Positions 27,117 through 37,450 of a stretch of DNA of 64,000 bases are shown in pieces. The stretch is from Rhizobium mesosinicum (GTDB lineage: Bacteria > Pseudomonadota > Alphaproteobacteria > Rhizobiales > Rhizobiaceae): positions 456,412 to 520,411 of the forward strand of contig NZ_JAEUAK010000005.1 in assembly GCF_019511345.1 (NCBI RefSeq), read 5' to 3'. Within the stretch, counting starts at the first letter, position 1. Every line of letters begins with the position of its first letter. The position numbers and the translations under genes are program-made. The notes beneath the pieces are model-generated. The model worked only from the letters and a program-made list of their open reading frames with translations. It was not told the DNA's origin and searched no databases.

Positions 27117-28064
27117 TCACCCTTTGACGGCGCCCGCCATCAGACCGCGCACGAAATAGCGGCCGGCGAGGATATAGACGATGAGCGTAGGAACGGCCGC
27201 GATCATCGCCGCAGCCATGTTGACATTATATTCGACCACACCGGTCGAGGTATTGACGACATTGTTGAGCGCAACGGTCATTGGCATCGAGTCGCCGGTG
27301 CCGGCATAGGCCGAGGCGAAGAGGAAGTCGTTCCAGATATTGGTGAACTGATAGATGACCGTGACCACGATGATCGGCAGCGAATTCGGCAGCATGATAC
27401 GGCGGAAAATCTGAAAGAAGCTTGCGCCATCCACCTGCGCAGCCTTCACCAGTTCCGTCGGAAACGCCTCATAAAAATTGCGGAAGAACAGCGTCGTGAA
27501 GCCGAGGCCGTAAACCACGTGCACGAAGACGAGGTTCACGGTCGGATTGCCGAAGCCGAAGCTGAAACCCGTTGCATTCTGCAGCGTCGTGCCGAAACGG
27601 CCGAGTGAACCGAGAATGGTCGCCATCGGCAACAGCACCGACTGGAACGGAATGAAGCAGGCAAAGAGCATCAGGCCGAAGACCAGCGTATGGCCGGGGA
27701 ACCGCCATTTGGTCAGCACATAGCCGTTGACTGCGCCGAGAATGGTCGAGATCGCCACTGCCGGCACGACCATCTTGATCGAATTCCAGAAGTAGCCCTT
27801 GATGCCGGCGCAGGTCAGGCCGACGCAGGCCTCGCCCCAGGCCTTGAACCAGGGATCGAGTGTCGGTGACTGCGGCAGAGCCAACATATTGCCGCCCTGA
27901 ATTTCGTCCATCGTCTTGAACGAAGTCGTCAGCATGACGAAGAGCGGCATCAGATAGAGAACGGCGAAGATCAACAGCAGACCATAGATGATGATCCGGC
28001 CGATCCAGCGGCCGCTATTGCCGCCCTGCGAGGATGCAATCTCAGAAGAAGTAATGCTGCTCAT
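27117..28064 (-). CDS. Carbohydrate ABC transporter permease (second system, MalG/GtsC type)
   Basis: A 315-residue inner-membrane permease. The first helix is around residues 24-46 (IIIYGLLLIFAVLYLMPLFV) and the EAA loop is VKAAQVDGASFFQIFRRIML. The extended periplasmic loop after helix 1, with two Cys residues (GEACVGLTCAG), is as in glucose-type systems. The start overlaps the stop of the preceding permease gene by 4 nt (ATGA), which indicates coupled translation. Confidence 0.92.
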   Translation of the reverse strand: MSSITSSEIASSQGGNSGRWIGRIIIYGLLLIFAVLYLMPLFVMLTTSFKTMDEIQGGNMLALPQSPTLDPWFKAWGEACVGLTCAGIKGYFWNSIKMVVPAVAISTILGAVNGYVLTKWRFPGHTLVFGLMLFACFIPFQSVLLPMATILGSLGRFGTTLQNATGFSFGFGNPTVNLVFVHVVYGLGFTTLFFRNFYEAFPTELVKAAQVDGASFFQIFRRIMLPNSLPIIVVTVIYQFTNIWNDFLFASAYAGTGDSMPMTVALNNVVNTSTGVVEYNVNMAAAMIAAVPTLIVYILAGRYFVRGLMAGAVKG

Positions 28065-29014
28065 CGCGCCTTCTCCCTCAGTTCGGAATAGAGATAGGGA
28101 ACGATGATTGCCGAAATGGTCATCAGCATGATGATGGCGCTTGCGGAGCCGACAGCCATTTCATTCCGCTTGAACGTGTATTCGTACATGAAGTTGGACG
28201 GCAGCCATGCCGAGCCACCCGGCCCGCCCGACGTCAGCGCTACGACAAGGTCATAGGACTTGATCGCCATATGGGCGAGCACGATGAAGGCCGACAGGAA
28301 GATCGGCCGCAGCATTGGAATGACGATACGTCGGTACATCTGGAAGGGCGATGCACCGTCGATCTGCGCCGCCTTCATGATTTCGCCGTCAATGCCGCGC
28401 AGCCCCGCGAGGAACATCGCCATGACGAAGCCGGAAGCCTGCCAGACACCGGCAATGACGACGGTGTAGATGACGAAGTCCTTGTTCTTGATCCAGTCGA
28501 AGTGAAAGCTCGTCCAGCCGAAATGATGCAGTGTCTGCTCGAGCCCAAGGCCCGGATCGAGGAACCACTTCCAGGCAACGCCGGTCACGATGAAGGACAG
28601 CGCCATCGGATAGAGGAAGATCGGCCGCAATATGCCTTCGCCGCGGATCTTCTGGTCGAGAAGGATCGCAAGCAGCAGGCCGAGCCCCAGACAGATGAAG
28701 ATGTAGAGGAAACCAAAGATCCCCATATTGGTGATCGACGTGTACCATGAGGACGGCGGATCGCTTTCGAAGGTCCAGCGCCAGAGCCGCTGATAAGCGC
28801 GCGTGCCCGTGATTGCATAGGACGGAAAGGTCTTGGAATTGGTGAAGGAGAGATAGGCCGTCCAGACGATGAAGGCGTAGACGAAGACCACGGTGATCAG
28901 GAAACTTGGCGCCAGCACGATCTTCGGCAATGCATCCTGCAGTCGGCCGCGAATGGACGTGCGGGTTGAGGGCTTCGATGTCAGGACCGGATCCGTGGTC
29001 GCAACTGTACTCAT
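28061..29014 (-). CDS. Carbohydrate ABC transporter permease (second system, MalF/GtsB type)
   Basis: A 317-residue permease. I chose ATG 29014 because GGAGGAG lies 9 nt upstream; the longer open frame adds only low-complexity Ser/Arg sequence. The first helix is IVLAPSFLITVVFVYAFIVW and the EAA loop MKAAQIDGASPFQMYRRIVI. It pairs with the permease encoded just downstream. A strong hairpin lies between this gene and the binding-protein gene upstream. Confidence 0.92.
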   Translation of the reverse strand: MSTVATTDPVLTSKPSTRTSIRGRLQDALPKIVLAPSFLITVVFVYAFIVWTAYLSFTNSKTFPSYAITGTRAYQRLWRWTFESDPPSSWYTSITNMGIFGFLYIFICLGLGLLLAILLDQKIRGEGILRPIFLYPMALSFIVTGVAWKWFLDPGLGLEQTLHHFGWTSFHFDWIKNKDFVIYTVVIAGVWQASGFVMAMFLAGLRGIDGEIMKAAQIDGASPFQMYRRIVIPMLRPIFLSAFIVLAHMAIKSYDLVVALTSGGPGGSAWLPSNFMYEYTFKRNEMAVGSASAIIMLMTISAIIVPYLYSELREKAR

Positions 29015-29046
29015 GTGATCATCTCCTCCCCGCGGAGCAGGGCCGT

Positions 29047-29074
29047 GGCTTTCCCGCAAGGGTGCGGGAAAGCC
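29047..29074 (-). other. Intercistronic hairpin after the second binding-protein gene
   Basis: A perfect 11-bp stem GGCTTTCCCGC (29047-29057) / GCGGGAAAGCC (29064-29074) with a 6-nt loop lies 13 nt past the binding-protein stop. There is no T-run. It probably protects the binding-protein mRNA and lowers read-through into the permease genes. Confidence 0.75.
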
Positions 29075-29087
29075 GTTGTCGTTAGAA

Positions 29088-30347
29088 TTAGCGAGCGTCG
29101 TCGATAGCCTGGACGAGCTGGGTAACAGCTTCGTCGGAGGTCTTGATCTGACCATGGACGAACTTCGAGACGACGTCCTTGTAGGCGTTGGCGATCGCCG
29201 GAGGAGCACCATAGCCCTGAGCGAGCGAGCCGAACAGCGTGCCGCCTTCGTTGGCAGCCTTCAGGTCGGCAATGCCCTTCTTGCCGCAAGCGTCGAAATC
29301 CGTATCCGGAACGTCGGTACGGGCCGGAACCGAACCCTTGACGACGTTGAAGGCGGACTGGAAGCTCTTGGACAGCGTTGCTGTGGCGAGCGCCACCTGA
29401 GCGGCCTTGCGGTCGTCAGGAACGTTGAACATGCCGAACATGTCGGAGTTGTAGACCACGCTGCCCTCGGTGCCCGGGAAGCGGTAGCACAGGAAGTCGG
29501 TATCAGGGGTCTTCTTGGCGGCAACGAATTCACCCTTCGCCCAGTCGCCCATGACCTGCACCAGAGCATCGCCCTTGATGACCATGGCGGTCGCCAGATT
29601 CCAGTCGCGGCCCGAGAAGTTCGGATCGACATACTTGATGATCTTGGCGAGGTTGTCGAAGGACTTCTTCATCGTGTCGGACTTCAGCGATTCCTCGTCG
29701 AGGTCATTGAAAGCCTTCTTGTAGAATTCCGGACCGCCGGTCGACAGCACGATGGAGTCGAACATCGTGGCTTCCTGCCAGTTCTGACCGCCGAGGGCGA
29801 GCGGGATGACGCCGGCTGCCTTTGCCTTGTCGAGCAGGGCAATCAGGTCGTCGAAGGTCTTCGGCTGTGTGCCTCCGATCTTGTCCATGACCGACTTGTT
29901 GATCCACAGCCAGTTGACTGAGTGAACGTTAACAGGTGCTGCGACCCACTTGCCGTCATAGACGGAGAACTTCTGCAGTGCTTCCGGAACGGACTTGTCC
30001 CAGCCTTCCTTCTTGGCCGTCTCGGTCAGGTCACCCATGACGCCAGCCTGGGCATAGTCGAGAACGGTATAGCCGAGCATCTGAGAGGCGGTCGGATAGG
30101 TGCCCGCGGCAACCATCGCCTTCAGCGCGGTCATAGCTGCGTCACCGCCACCGCCCGCGACCGGGACGTCCTTCCAGGCAAAACCTTCCTTGGCAAGGTC
30201 CTGCTTGAGCACGTTCAGCGCCGCGGCTTCACCGCCTGATGTCCACCAGTGCAGCATCTGAACTTCCTTGACGTCGGCTGCATGAGCGCTACCGACACCA
30301 GCCATCATCACGACAGCAAGAGCTGCCGAGCTTAAAAATTTGCGCAT
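29088..30347 (-). CDS. Sugar ABC transporter substrate-binding protein, glucose (GtsA)-like
   Basis: A 419-residue periplasmic binding protein with signal peptide MRKFLSSAALAVVMMAGVGS ending near AHA. The mature N-terminus VQMLHWWTSGGEAAALNVLK and the segment APVNVHSVNWLWINKSVM closely match what I recall of the glucose-binding protein GtsA of pseudomonads. Glucose or a related monosaccharide is therefore a likely ligand (family knowledge, not proven). GGGAGGAT precedes ATG 30347. It is the first gene of the operon and lies divergent from a LacI regulator, with a LacI-like palindrome between them. Confidence 0.9.
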   Translation of the reverse strand: MRKFLSSAALAVVMMAGVGSAHAADVKEVQMLHWWTSGGEAAALNVLKQDLAKEGFAWKDVPVAGGGGDAAMTALKAMVAAGTYPTASQMLGYTVLDYAQAGVMGDLTETAKKEGWDKSVPEALQKFSVYDGKWVAAPVNVHSVNWLWINKSVMDKIGGTQPKTFDDLIALLDKAKAAGVIPLALGGQNWQEATMFDSIVLSTGGPEFYKKAFNDLDEESLKSDTMKKSFDNLAKIIKYVDPNFSGRDWNLATAMVIKGDALVQVMGDWAKGEFVAAKKTPDTDFLCYRFPGTEGSVVYNSDMFGMFNVPDDRKAAQVALATATLSKSFQSAFNVVKGSVPARTDVPDTDFDACGKKGIADLKAANEGGTLFGSLAQGYGAPPAIANAYKDVVSKFVHGQIKTSDEAVTQLVQAIDDAR

Positions 30348-30455
30348 GAATATCCTCCCGTTCGTAAGCGGCGGCGAGACCCACCTCGCCTGCCGGATGT
30401 CTTCCGCCACAAAGACGATCAGACATCACACCGCACCTCCCAGTACGGTTGACAA

Positions 30456-30471
30456 TTTAAAACGTTATAAA
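30456..30471. promoter_or_regulatory. LacI-type operator candidate for the second ABC operon
   Basis: The 16-bp near-perfect palindrome TTTAAAACGTTATAAA has the central CG of LacI-family operators. It lies 109 nt upstream of the binding-protein start and 151 nt upstream of the divergent LacI start. Confidence 0.55.
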
Positions 30472-30621
30472 CGAGGCCGCGTCAAGTCCTTACTCGACTC
30501 CCGAGAAAAATATGACTTATGTGATTTCCGTTGATTTTATTGCAGTTTTTTCAGTTGCCTAGGAAATCATAAAAATTTAAATCGTTTGCATTGATCGATT
30601 GCATGCCGGTTTCATCGTGTT

Positions 30622-31701
30622 ATGGTAGCCGCAATCCAGCACGGAATATCCTCAGTGACCGAATCCTCTCAATTGCAACGGGGTGAAAATCCGGAAGGCA
30701 CGCAAAAGCGTGGCAAGCCGACGTTGCGCACCATCGCGACGTTGACCGGTCTTGCGGTAACCACAGTTTCCCGTGCGCTCAGCGACGCACCGCAAATATC
30801 GACCGAGACGCGCGAACGCGTCCACCGCATCGCCCGCGAGATCGGCTACCTGCCGGACCGGGCTGCTCAGCGCCTGAAGACGGGCCGTACCAATGTCATC
30901 AGCATCCTTCTCGATCCGCATCAGGAAGTGGTCGGCTTCGGCACCGCGATCATGTACGGCATTGCAAAGGCGTTGAAAGAGACATCCTATCACCTCGTCG
31001 TCGCCCCGAACTTCCTGTCGAAAACCGACCTCGAAGCGGCAGAATATATCGTTCGCAACAATTTCGCCGACGGCCTGATCTTCACGCGGACGGAACCATT
31101 CGATGCGAGGGTGCGGATGCTGCAGGAGGTCGGCTTTCCCTTCGTGTCTCACGGCCGCACCGAGTTTTCGACACCACACCCTTACGTCGATTACGACAAT
31201 TATGCCTTCGCCTACGAAGCCACCCGGCGCCTGATCGCCAAGGGAAGGAAAAGGTTCACGGTCATCATGCCGCCGAAGCGGCTGACCTTCAGCCAGCACA
31301 TCCTTCACGGCTTCATGACCGCCGTGCGCGAGGCCGGCGTCGCCTATGAGATATCGGAAGCGGTCACGCTCGATTCACCGGCTAACGAGATAAGAGATTT
31401 CTTCCGCGCGCGCGCCGCCGCACCCGATGTTCCCGATGGCTTCGTCTGTCCGGGCGAGGTTTCCGCACTGGCGCTTGTCAGCGCCATGGGTGATGCGGGC
31501 CGCGTTCTCGCGGAAGACTACGATATCGTCGCAAAGGAGACATCACATCTCCTCACCCATCTGCAGCCGAAGATCGAAACCATCTATGAAGATCTGGTGG
31601 AAGCTGGCGAACATCTCGGCCAGATGCTTCTTCAGCGTATCAGCAATCCGGCAGCGGAGAGCCAGAGCCTGCTCCTGCCGCCGCAGATCAATTTCCGGTA
31701 A
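30622..31701 (+). CDS. LacI-family transcriptional regulator (divergent from second ABC operon)
   Basis: A LacI/GalR regulator of up to 359 residues. The helix-turn-helix is TLRTIATLTGLAVTTVSRAL and the hinge RAAQRLKTGRTN. The effector domain is of the periplasmic-binding type. The start is uncertain: ATG 30622 and GTG 30655 both lack a clear ribosome site, and both give an unstructured tail before the DNA-binding domain. It is divergent from the glucose-type ABC operon and probably regulates it. It ends 1 nt from the stop of the convergent adenylate cyclase gene, so no terminator fits between them. Confidence 0.88.
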   Translation: MVAAIQHGISSVTESSQLQRGENPEGTQKRGKPTLRTIATLTGLAVTTVSRALSDAPQISTETRERVHRIAREIGYLPDRAAQRLKTGRTNVISILLDPHQEVVGFGTAIMYGIAKALKETSYHLVVAPNFLSKTDLEAAEYIVRNNFADGLIFTRTEPFDARVRMLQEVGFPFVSHGRTEFSTPHPYVDYDNYAFAYEATRRLIAKGRKRFTVIMPPKRLTFSQHILHGFMTAVREAGVAYEISEAVTLDSPANEIRDFFRARAAAPDVPDGFVCPGEVSALALVSAMGDAGRVLAEDYDIVAKETSHLLTHLQPKIETIYEDLVEAGEHLGQMLLQRISNPAAESQSLLLPPQINFR

Positions 31702-31702
31702 C

Positions 31703-32950
31703 TTAAGCCGCGTCACGACCGGCTGTCGGCTTATCGCGGAAGGCGAAGACTTCGACCGGCTCCCCAAGGCCACGCAGAGGAAAAGTGCCGAGATTGTCCA
31801 TCTCTTCCGTGCAGGTCGCCATCTCGACGAAAGCGCGAGACAAAAGTACCGGCCGCTTAACCTCCTTGGTCAAGGTTTCAAGCCGCGAGGCGACGTTGAC
31901 TGCCGGACCGATGACCGTGAAATCCAGCCGCCGACGCGAACCGATGTTGCCGTACATGACGTCGCCAACGTGGACCCCGACACCGTAGCGCAGGGGATCA
32001 CGCCCCAGGCGCTGATGTTGCTCATTCAGTTTCGCCATCGCCTCCTGCCCTTCACGGATCGCCGTCAGCAGATCCTCGCAGGCCGAAGGCTTCGACAGCG
32101 GGAAGATGGCGAGCAATCCGTCGCCCATGAATTTTAGGATTTCGCCGCCGTGCCGCTCAATCGGATCGGACATGGCATCGAAATAGTCGTTGAGCAGATG
32201 AATGACGTCATCACGCGGCCAGAGGTCGGAGATCGCCGTGAAATCGCGCAGGTCGCAGATCATGATCGCCGCGCCAACGGTCGTGCCGCTGCCGCGGGTA
32301 ATGACGCCGGAGAGAATCTGTTCGCTTGCGTGCGGCCCCACATAGGTCTGCAGCAGCGTGCGCGCCATGATGTTCTTCAGCCGGATTTCGCTGACGAGCG
32401 TCAGGGCGGGCAGAAGATCGCGCAGGAAATCCACGTGTTCGCTTGTAAAACCGCCCGGCCGCTTGGTCGAGAAGGTGACGACGTGTCGCTTTCCGAACGT
32501 ATGATCGATCGGCCAGGCGATATATTCGGAATAGCCGTCGTCGCGCAGTTCCTGGAAGAAGGGATAGTCGTCGCCTTCCCACAAATCCTCCAGGTTTTTC
32601 CGCACCTCATTGGCTCCGCTATGGATCTCGTTGACCGGGCTGTTGAGGAATTGCGGCGTGGTCTCCACCCCGTAGGCAAAGGTGTCGATCTTCGCCTCGT
32701 CCATGCCTTCCACCCACAGGATGCGGGCGCCGATCCATTGCGGATGGTTGGTGCGGAAATGCAAGCTCGACCGGTTCACCGGCACGCCCGCTGCCAATAG
32801 CCGCTTGCACATCTCCACCAGGATATTGTCGATGAAACGCTCGCTGCGGGTCTCGTTGATCAGCCAATCGAGAATTCGGCGCCTGCGAATTGGCCAGACG
32901 CCTTCGGCAGCTTCGCTTGCCGGATCAGTCGCTTCGAAAGAGGGCCTCAT
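31703..32950 (-). CDS. Class III adenylate/guanylate cyclase (second copy)
   Basis: A 415-residue protein with the same plan as 13946-15169: an unrecognised N-terminal sensor region (about 1-210) and a C-terminal class III cyclase domain. Metal-binding Asp residues are in MICDLRDFTAISD and ILKFMGDGLLAIF, and the transition-state Asn/Arg in VIGPAVNVASRL; RLDFTVIG is shared with the other copy. All key residues are present, so it should make cAMP. GGGAG precedes ATG 32950. It lies downstream of nrdF and converges on the LacI gene. The N-terminal halves of the two cyclases look only distantly alike, so they may sense different things. Confidence 0.9.
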   Translation of the reverse strand: MRPSFEATDPASEAAEGVWPIRRRRILDWLINETRSERFIDNILVEMCKRLLAAGVPVNRSSLHFRTNHPQWIGARILWVEGMDEAKIDTFAYGVETTPQFLNSPVNEIHSGANEVRKNLEDLWEGDDYPFFQELRDDGYSEYIAWPIDHTFGKRHVVTFSTKRPGGFTSEHVDFLRDLLPALTLVSEIRLKNIMARTLLQTYVGPHASEQILSGVITRGSGTTVGAAIMICDLRDFTAISDLWPRDDVIHLLNDYFDAMSDPIERHGGEILKFMGDGLLAIFPLSKPSACEDLLTAIREGQEAMAKLNEQHQRLGRDPLRYGVGVHVGDVMYGNIGSRRRLDFTVIGPAVNVASRLETLTKEVKRPVLLSRAFVEMATCTEEMDNLGTFPLRGLGEPVEVFAFRDKPTAGRDAA

Positions 32951-32967
32951 AAAAAACTCCCGCTACG

Positions 32968-33000
32968 CCACATTCAACGAATACACCGGGCCGAATGTGG
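32968..33000. other. Stem-loop between nrdF and the cyclase gene
   Basis: CCACATTC (32968-32975) pairs with GAATGTGG (32993-33000) around a 17-nt loop. It lies 44 nt past the nrdF stop and has no T-run; it may mark the 3' end of the nrd transcript. Confidence 0.4.
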
Positions 33001-33043
33001 GCGATAGCGGACCGAATGATAAGAGGCTTCGCAAAGATAAACC

Positions 33044-34048
<1,005 letters not shown>

Positions 34049-34056
34049 CTATCGGA

Positions 34057-34159
34057 GCCCCCTCACCCTGCCCTCTTCCCGAGGGGAGAGGGGACGTCGC
34101 GCCTGCCGCAGATGTCTTCTCCCCATCGCGGAGAAGGTGCCGGCAGGCGGATGAGGGGA
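34057..34159. repeat. RIME-like palindromic repeat between nrdE and nrdF
   Basis: The outer ends CCCCTCA and TGAGGGG are complementary. Inside are two hairpins: CCCTCTTCCC with GGGGAGAGGG (about 34071-34093), and GCCTGCCG (34101-34108) with CGGCAGGC (34141-34148) enclosing CTTCTCC/GGAGAAG. This composition and layout match the intergenic mosaic elements I recall from many rhizobial genomes. Here it sits inside an operon. Confidence 0.65.
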
Positions 34160-34192
34160 CCGCTCGCTCAAAGGCTCGCGGCCGAAATCAAC

Positions 34193-36361
34193 TCACAGCG
34201 TACAAGACACACAACCCTGCACCTCGGTGCCGGATAGCGCCATCTGGCGAAGGCGGACGTAATAGATCGTCTTGATACCCTTTTTCCAGGCATAGATCTG
34301 GGCGCGGTTGATGTCGCGCGTCGTTGCTGTATCGCGGAAGAACAGCGTCAGCGACAGGCCCTGGTCGACATGCTGGGTGGCTGCCGCATAGGTATCGATG
34401 ATCTTTTCCGGCCCGATCTCGTAAGCATCCTCGTAATAATCGAGATTGTCGTTGGTCATGAACGGCGCCGGATAATAGACGCGGCCGATCTTGCCCTCCT
34501 TGCGGATCTCGATCTTAGAGACGATCGGATGGATCGAGGAGGTCGAGTGGTTGATATAGGAGATCGAGCCGGTCGGCGGCACCGCCTGCAGGTTCTGGTT
34601 ATAGAGGCCCGAAGCCATCACGGCCTTCTTCAGTTCCAGCCAGTCTTCCTGCGTCGGGATATGAATGCCGGCATCGTCGAACAGCGACTGAACCTTCTCG
34701 GTCGCCGGCTTCCATTCCTGCTCGGTATATTTGTCGAAATATTCGCCCGAGGCATATTTCGATTTCTCGAAGCCCTTGAAGCTTGAACCGCGCTCAGCCG
34801 CCAGGCGATTAGAAGCGCGGATCGCGTAATAGGTAACCGTATAAAAATAGATATTGGTGAAATCGACGCCTTCCTCCGAACCGTAATGGACACGCTCGCG
34901 GGCGAGGTAACCATGCAGGTTCATCTGGCCAAGACCGATCGCGTGGCTGTCGTCATTGCCCTTCTCGATCGAGGGAACCGACGAGATATGACTCATGTCG
35001 GAAACGGCGGTCAGTGCACGGATCGCGGTCTCGATCGTCTTGCCGAAATTGGATGAATCCATCGCCATGGCGATGTTCAGAGATCCGAGATTGCAGGAGA
35101 TATCCTTGCCGAGATGCTTGTAGGACAGGTCGTCGTTGAATTCGCTGGCCTCGCTCACCTGCAGGATTTCCGAGCAGAGGTTGCTCATGCTGATACGCCC
35201 GGCAATCGGGTTTGCCCGGTTCACCGTGTCTTCGAACATGATGTAGGGGTAGCCGCTCTCGAACTGAATTTCGGCGATCACCTGGAAGAATTCACGCGCC
35301 TTGATCTTCCTCTTGGTGATACGGGCGTCCGCCACCATCTCGCGATACTTTTCCGTCACGGAGATTTCGGTGAAGGGCACGCCATAGACCCGCTCCACGT
35401 CATAGGGCGAGAAGAGGTACATATCCTCGTTGTTCTTGGCGAGCTCGAAGGTGATATCGGGCACGACGACCCCAAGCGACAAGGTCTTGATGCGGATCTT
35501 CTCGTCGGCATTTTCACGCTTGGTATCGAGGAAGCGCATGATATCGGGGTGGTGCGCGTTGAGATAGACTGCACCGGCCCCTTGCCGCGCACCAAGCTGA
35601 TTGGCATAGGAAAACGAATCTTCGAGCAGTTTCATGACGGGAATAATGCCGGAAGACTGGTTTTCGATCTGCTTGATCGGCGCACCAGCCTCGCGGATAT
35701 TCGTCAGCGACAGCGCGACACCGCCGCCGCGCTTGGAAAGCTGCAGCGCCGAATTGATGGAGCGGCCGATCGATTCCATATTGTCTTCGACACGCAGCAG
35801 GAAGCACGAGACGAGTTCACCGCGCTGCTTCTTGCCGGCATTGAGGAAAGTCGGCGTTGCCGGCTGGAAACGGCCGGTAACGATCTCTTCCATCAGATCG
35901 CGGGCAAGCTGCTCGTTGCCTCTGGCAAGCGCCAGCGCCACCATGCAGATTCGGTCTTCGTAGCGCTCCAGGTAGCGCTTACCGTCGAAGGTCTTCAGCG
36001 TGTAGCTGGTGTAATATTTGAAGGCGCCGAGGAAGGTCGGGAAACGGAATTTCTTGGCATAAGCTTCGTCGAACAGGTCGCGGACGAAATTGAAGGAATA
36101 TTGATCGAGGACCTCCTGTTCGTAATAGCCTTCGCTCACCAGATAATCGAGCTTCTCCCGGAGATTATGGAAGAACACGGTGTTCTGGTTCACATGCTGC
36201 AGGAAATACTGCTTGGCCGCCATGCGATCCTTGTCGAGCTGGATCTTGCCCTCATCGTCATAGAGGTTCAGCATCGCGTTCAGCGCATGATAATCCAGCG
36301 CTTCCACGGCCTTTAGCGGCTTTGCGCCCGCATCCCGCGTCAGGTTTGTTCCCGTGTCCAA
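34193..36361 (-). CDS. nrdE: Ribonucleotide reductase class Ib, large subunit
   Basis: The catalytic subunit that reduces ribonucleoside diphosphates. The thiyl/active-site region is visible in [14 protein letters not shown] and [13 protein letters not shown], and the C-terminal redox pair in GCVSCTL. I place the start at TTG 36361 (722 residues), which overlaps nrdI by 22 nt; the open frame continues upstream into nrdI, and the first in-frame ATG would remove conserved N-terminal sequence. This start is not certain. It is translated in the order nrdH-nrdI-nrdE-nrdF. Confidence 0.95.
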   Translation of the reverse strand: MDTGTNLTRDAGAKPLKAVEALDYHALNAMLNLYDDEGKIQLDKDRMAAKQYFLQHVNQNTVFFHNLREKLDYLVSEGYYEQEVLDQYSFNFVRDLFDEAYAKKFRFPTFLGAFKYYTSYTLKTFDGKRYLERYEDRICMVALALARGNEQLARDLMEEIVTGRFQPATPTFLNAGKKQRGELVSCFLLRVEDNMESIGRSINSALQLSKRGGGVALSLTNIREAGAPIKQIENQSSGIIPVMKLLEDSFSYANQLGARQGAGAVYLNAHHPDIMRFLDTKRENADEKIRIKTLSLGVVVPDITFELAKNNEDMYLFSPYDVERVYGVPFTEISVTEKYREMVADARITKRKIKAREFFQVIAEIQFESGYPYIMFEDTVNRANPIAGRISMSNLCSEILQVSEASEFNDDLSYKHLGKDISCNLGSLNIAMAMDSSNFGKTIETAIRALTAVSDMSHISSVPSIEKGNDDSHAIGLGQMNLHGYLARERVHYGSEEGVDFTNIYFYTVTYYAIRASNRLAAERGSSFKGFEKSKYASGEYFDKYTEQEWKPATEKVQSLFDDAGIHIPTQEDWLELKKAVMASGLYNQNLQAVPPTGSISYINHSTSSIHPIVSKIEIRKEGKIGRVYYPAPFMTNDNLDYYEDAYEIGPEKIIDTYAAATQHVDQGLSLTLFFRDTATTRDINRAQIYAWKKGIKTIYYVRLRQMALSGTEVQGCVSCTL

Positions 36362-36741
36362 AATCGTCCCATCCCGTCTTTGACATTGGCGACATCCTCT
36401 GCAGTCCCCAGAAGCTCGAACCTGTAGAGGTAAGGCACCTGGCATTTCTGCGAGATCACGTCGCCGGCAAGCCCGTAGGTCTCGCCGAAATTGCTGTTGC
36501 CCGCGGCAATCACGCCGCGGATGTTGGAGCGGTTTTCCGCATCGTTGAGGAAACGGACCACCTGCCTGGGCACGGCACCTTTTCCGCCGTCACCGCAATA
36601 AGTGGGCGAGATCAGCACAAAGGGTTCGCGAATGTGGATGTCTTCAGCGCCAGCGGGAATGCGCGCCGCGCGCAGTCCCAGCTTCTCGACAAAGCGATGG
36701 GTATTCTCGGACCGGCTGGAATAATAGACGATCAGACCCAC
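36340..36741 (-). CDS. nrdI: NrdI flavodoxin-like protein
   Basis: A 133-residue flavoprotein that supplies the oxidant for assembly of the NrdF Mn-tyrosyl radical. The FMN phosphate loop is [15 protein letters not shown], and further family motifs are [20 protein letters not shown] and [15 protein letters not shown]. It is 13 nt downstream of nrdH and overlaps the likely start of nrdE. Confidence 0.95.
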   Translation of the reverse strand: MGLIVYYSSRSENTHRFVEKLGLRAARIPAGAEDIHIREPFVLISPTYCGDGGKGAVPRQVVRFLNDAENRSNIRGVIAAGNSNFGETYGLAGDVISQKCQVPYLYRFELLGTAEDVANVKDGMGRFWTREQT

Positions 36742-36754
36742 CGCTTTTTTCCAA

Positions 36755-36979
36755 TCAGGAGAGGGCGCTGATCATATCGGGACGGAAGCCCGCCCAGTGG
36801 TGCTCGCCGGCAACGACGACCGGAACCTGCATGTAGCCCATGCCGCGCACCCGATCGAGCGCGTCGGCATCCTCGGAGATATCGATGATTTCATACTCGA
36901 CGCCCAGGCGGTCGAGGGCGCGATAGGTAGCGGTGCACTGAACGCAGGCAGGCTTGCTGTAAACGGTAACGCTCATCAT
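36755..36979 (-). CDS. nrdH: NrdH glutaredoxin-like electron donor
   Basis: A 74-residue redox protein that donates electrons to NrdE. The NrdH-type active site CVQC is in [16 protein letters not shown], and the thioredoxin-reductase docking signature is [10 protein letters not shown]. Two ATG codons in tandem (36979 and 36976) follow GAGGA; either could be used. It is the first gene of the operon, 274 nt downstream of a cobalamin riboswitch. Confidence 0.95.
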   Translation of the reverse strand: MMSVTVYSKPACVQCTATYRALDRLGVEYEIIDISEDADALDRVRGMGYMQVPVVVAGEHHWAGFRPDMISALS

Positions 36980-37002
36980 GTTCCTCGTGATGTCAATGGA
37001 TT

Positions 37003-37041
37003 CCGGACGCAGGAGTAGGATCGGGCGCCTGCGGCGTCCGG
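37003..37041 (-). promoter_or_regulatory. Stem-loop just upstream of nrdH
   Basis: CCGGACGC (37003-37010) pairs with GCGTCCGG (37034-37041). It lies 24 nt before the first nrdH ATG and could form the last stem of the leader, near the ribosome site. Confidence 0.45.
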
Positions 37042-37077
37042 GGCAACGTTTAAGAATGATCTGACAAAGTCGGCGCT

Positions 37078-37140
37078 TTACACGCCAGGCATTATCCTCT
37101 GCGGAATCTGCGCGGGCGGCGGTTTTGATACTCTCGACAT
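37078..37140 (-). CDS. 20-codon ORF in the nrdHIEF leader
   Basis: The frame opens with ATG 37140 and encodes MSRVSKPPPAQIPQRIMPGV before TAA. A small hairpin (ACTTC/GAAGT) lies just before the ATG, and the 3' half of the ORF contains one arm of a 10-bp long-range stem (37100-37109 with 37197-37206). The ribosome site is weak. It could be a leader peptide, or the surviving start of a gene that once followed the riboswitch (small cobalt-transport proteins such as CbtB commonly do). Confidence 0.35.
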   Translation of the reverse strand: MSRVSKPPPAQIPQRIMPGV

Positions 37141-37252
37141 GACTTCAACCCCGAAGTGCTCATGCGGAAGTGCGAGGCAGCGTAACAGGCACGGATAGAT
37201 TCCGCATTCATACACGCGACCTTCCGGACACCCCGCCCGTGGACGTTTTATT

Positions 37253-37440
37253 CAAGGCAGGTCTCCTGGCTTACGGGTCGAAGCCCCTGCCCCAGCCTTC
37301 CCAAAGCCTCATGCTTCAGTGACCTGAAATCGGACAGTTGCTCGCCGCTTACAGTTGCGGGGGCAGCTCCGGCCTTGTCGCGCCCTCATGGCAAAACGCA
37401 CCGTATTCCCATCTTAGCCTGCGATCCCTAGCGAATCGAA
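37253..37440 (-). ncRNA. Cobalamin riboswitch
   Basis: On the minus strand the B12 box AGCCAGGAGACCTGCC (37256-37271) is perfect. The upstream core elements CCCCGCAACTGTAAGCGG, then GAGCAACTGTCCGATTTC and, at the 5' side, GGGAATACGGTGCG, are all in the usual order. The boundaries are approximate. It should fold around adenosylcobalamin and switch off the downstream gene when B12 is plentiful. The downstream genes here are nrdHIEF. Confidence 0.92.
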
Positions 37441-37450
37441 GGAACCTTGA

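Noticed and set aside
25977..27608. A 543-codon plus-strand frame opposite the ABC ATPase gene
   Set aside because: Shadow frame rich in Arg and His; the minus strand encodes a full Walker A/B ATPase.
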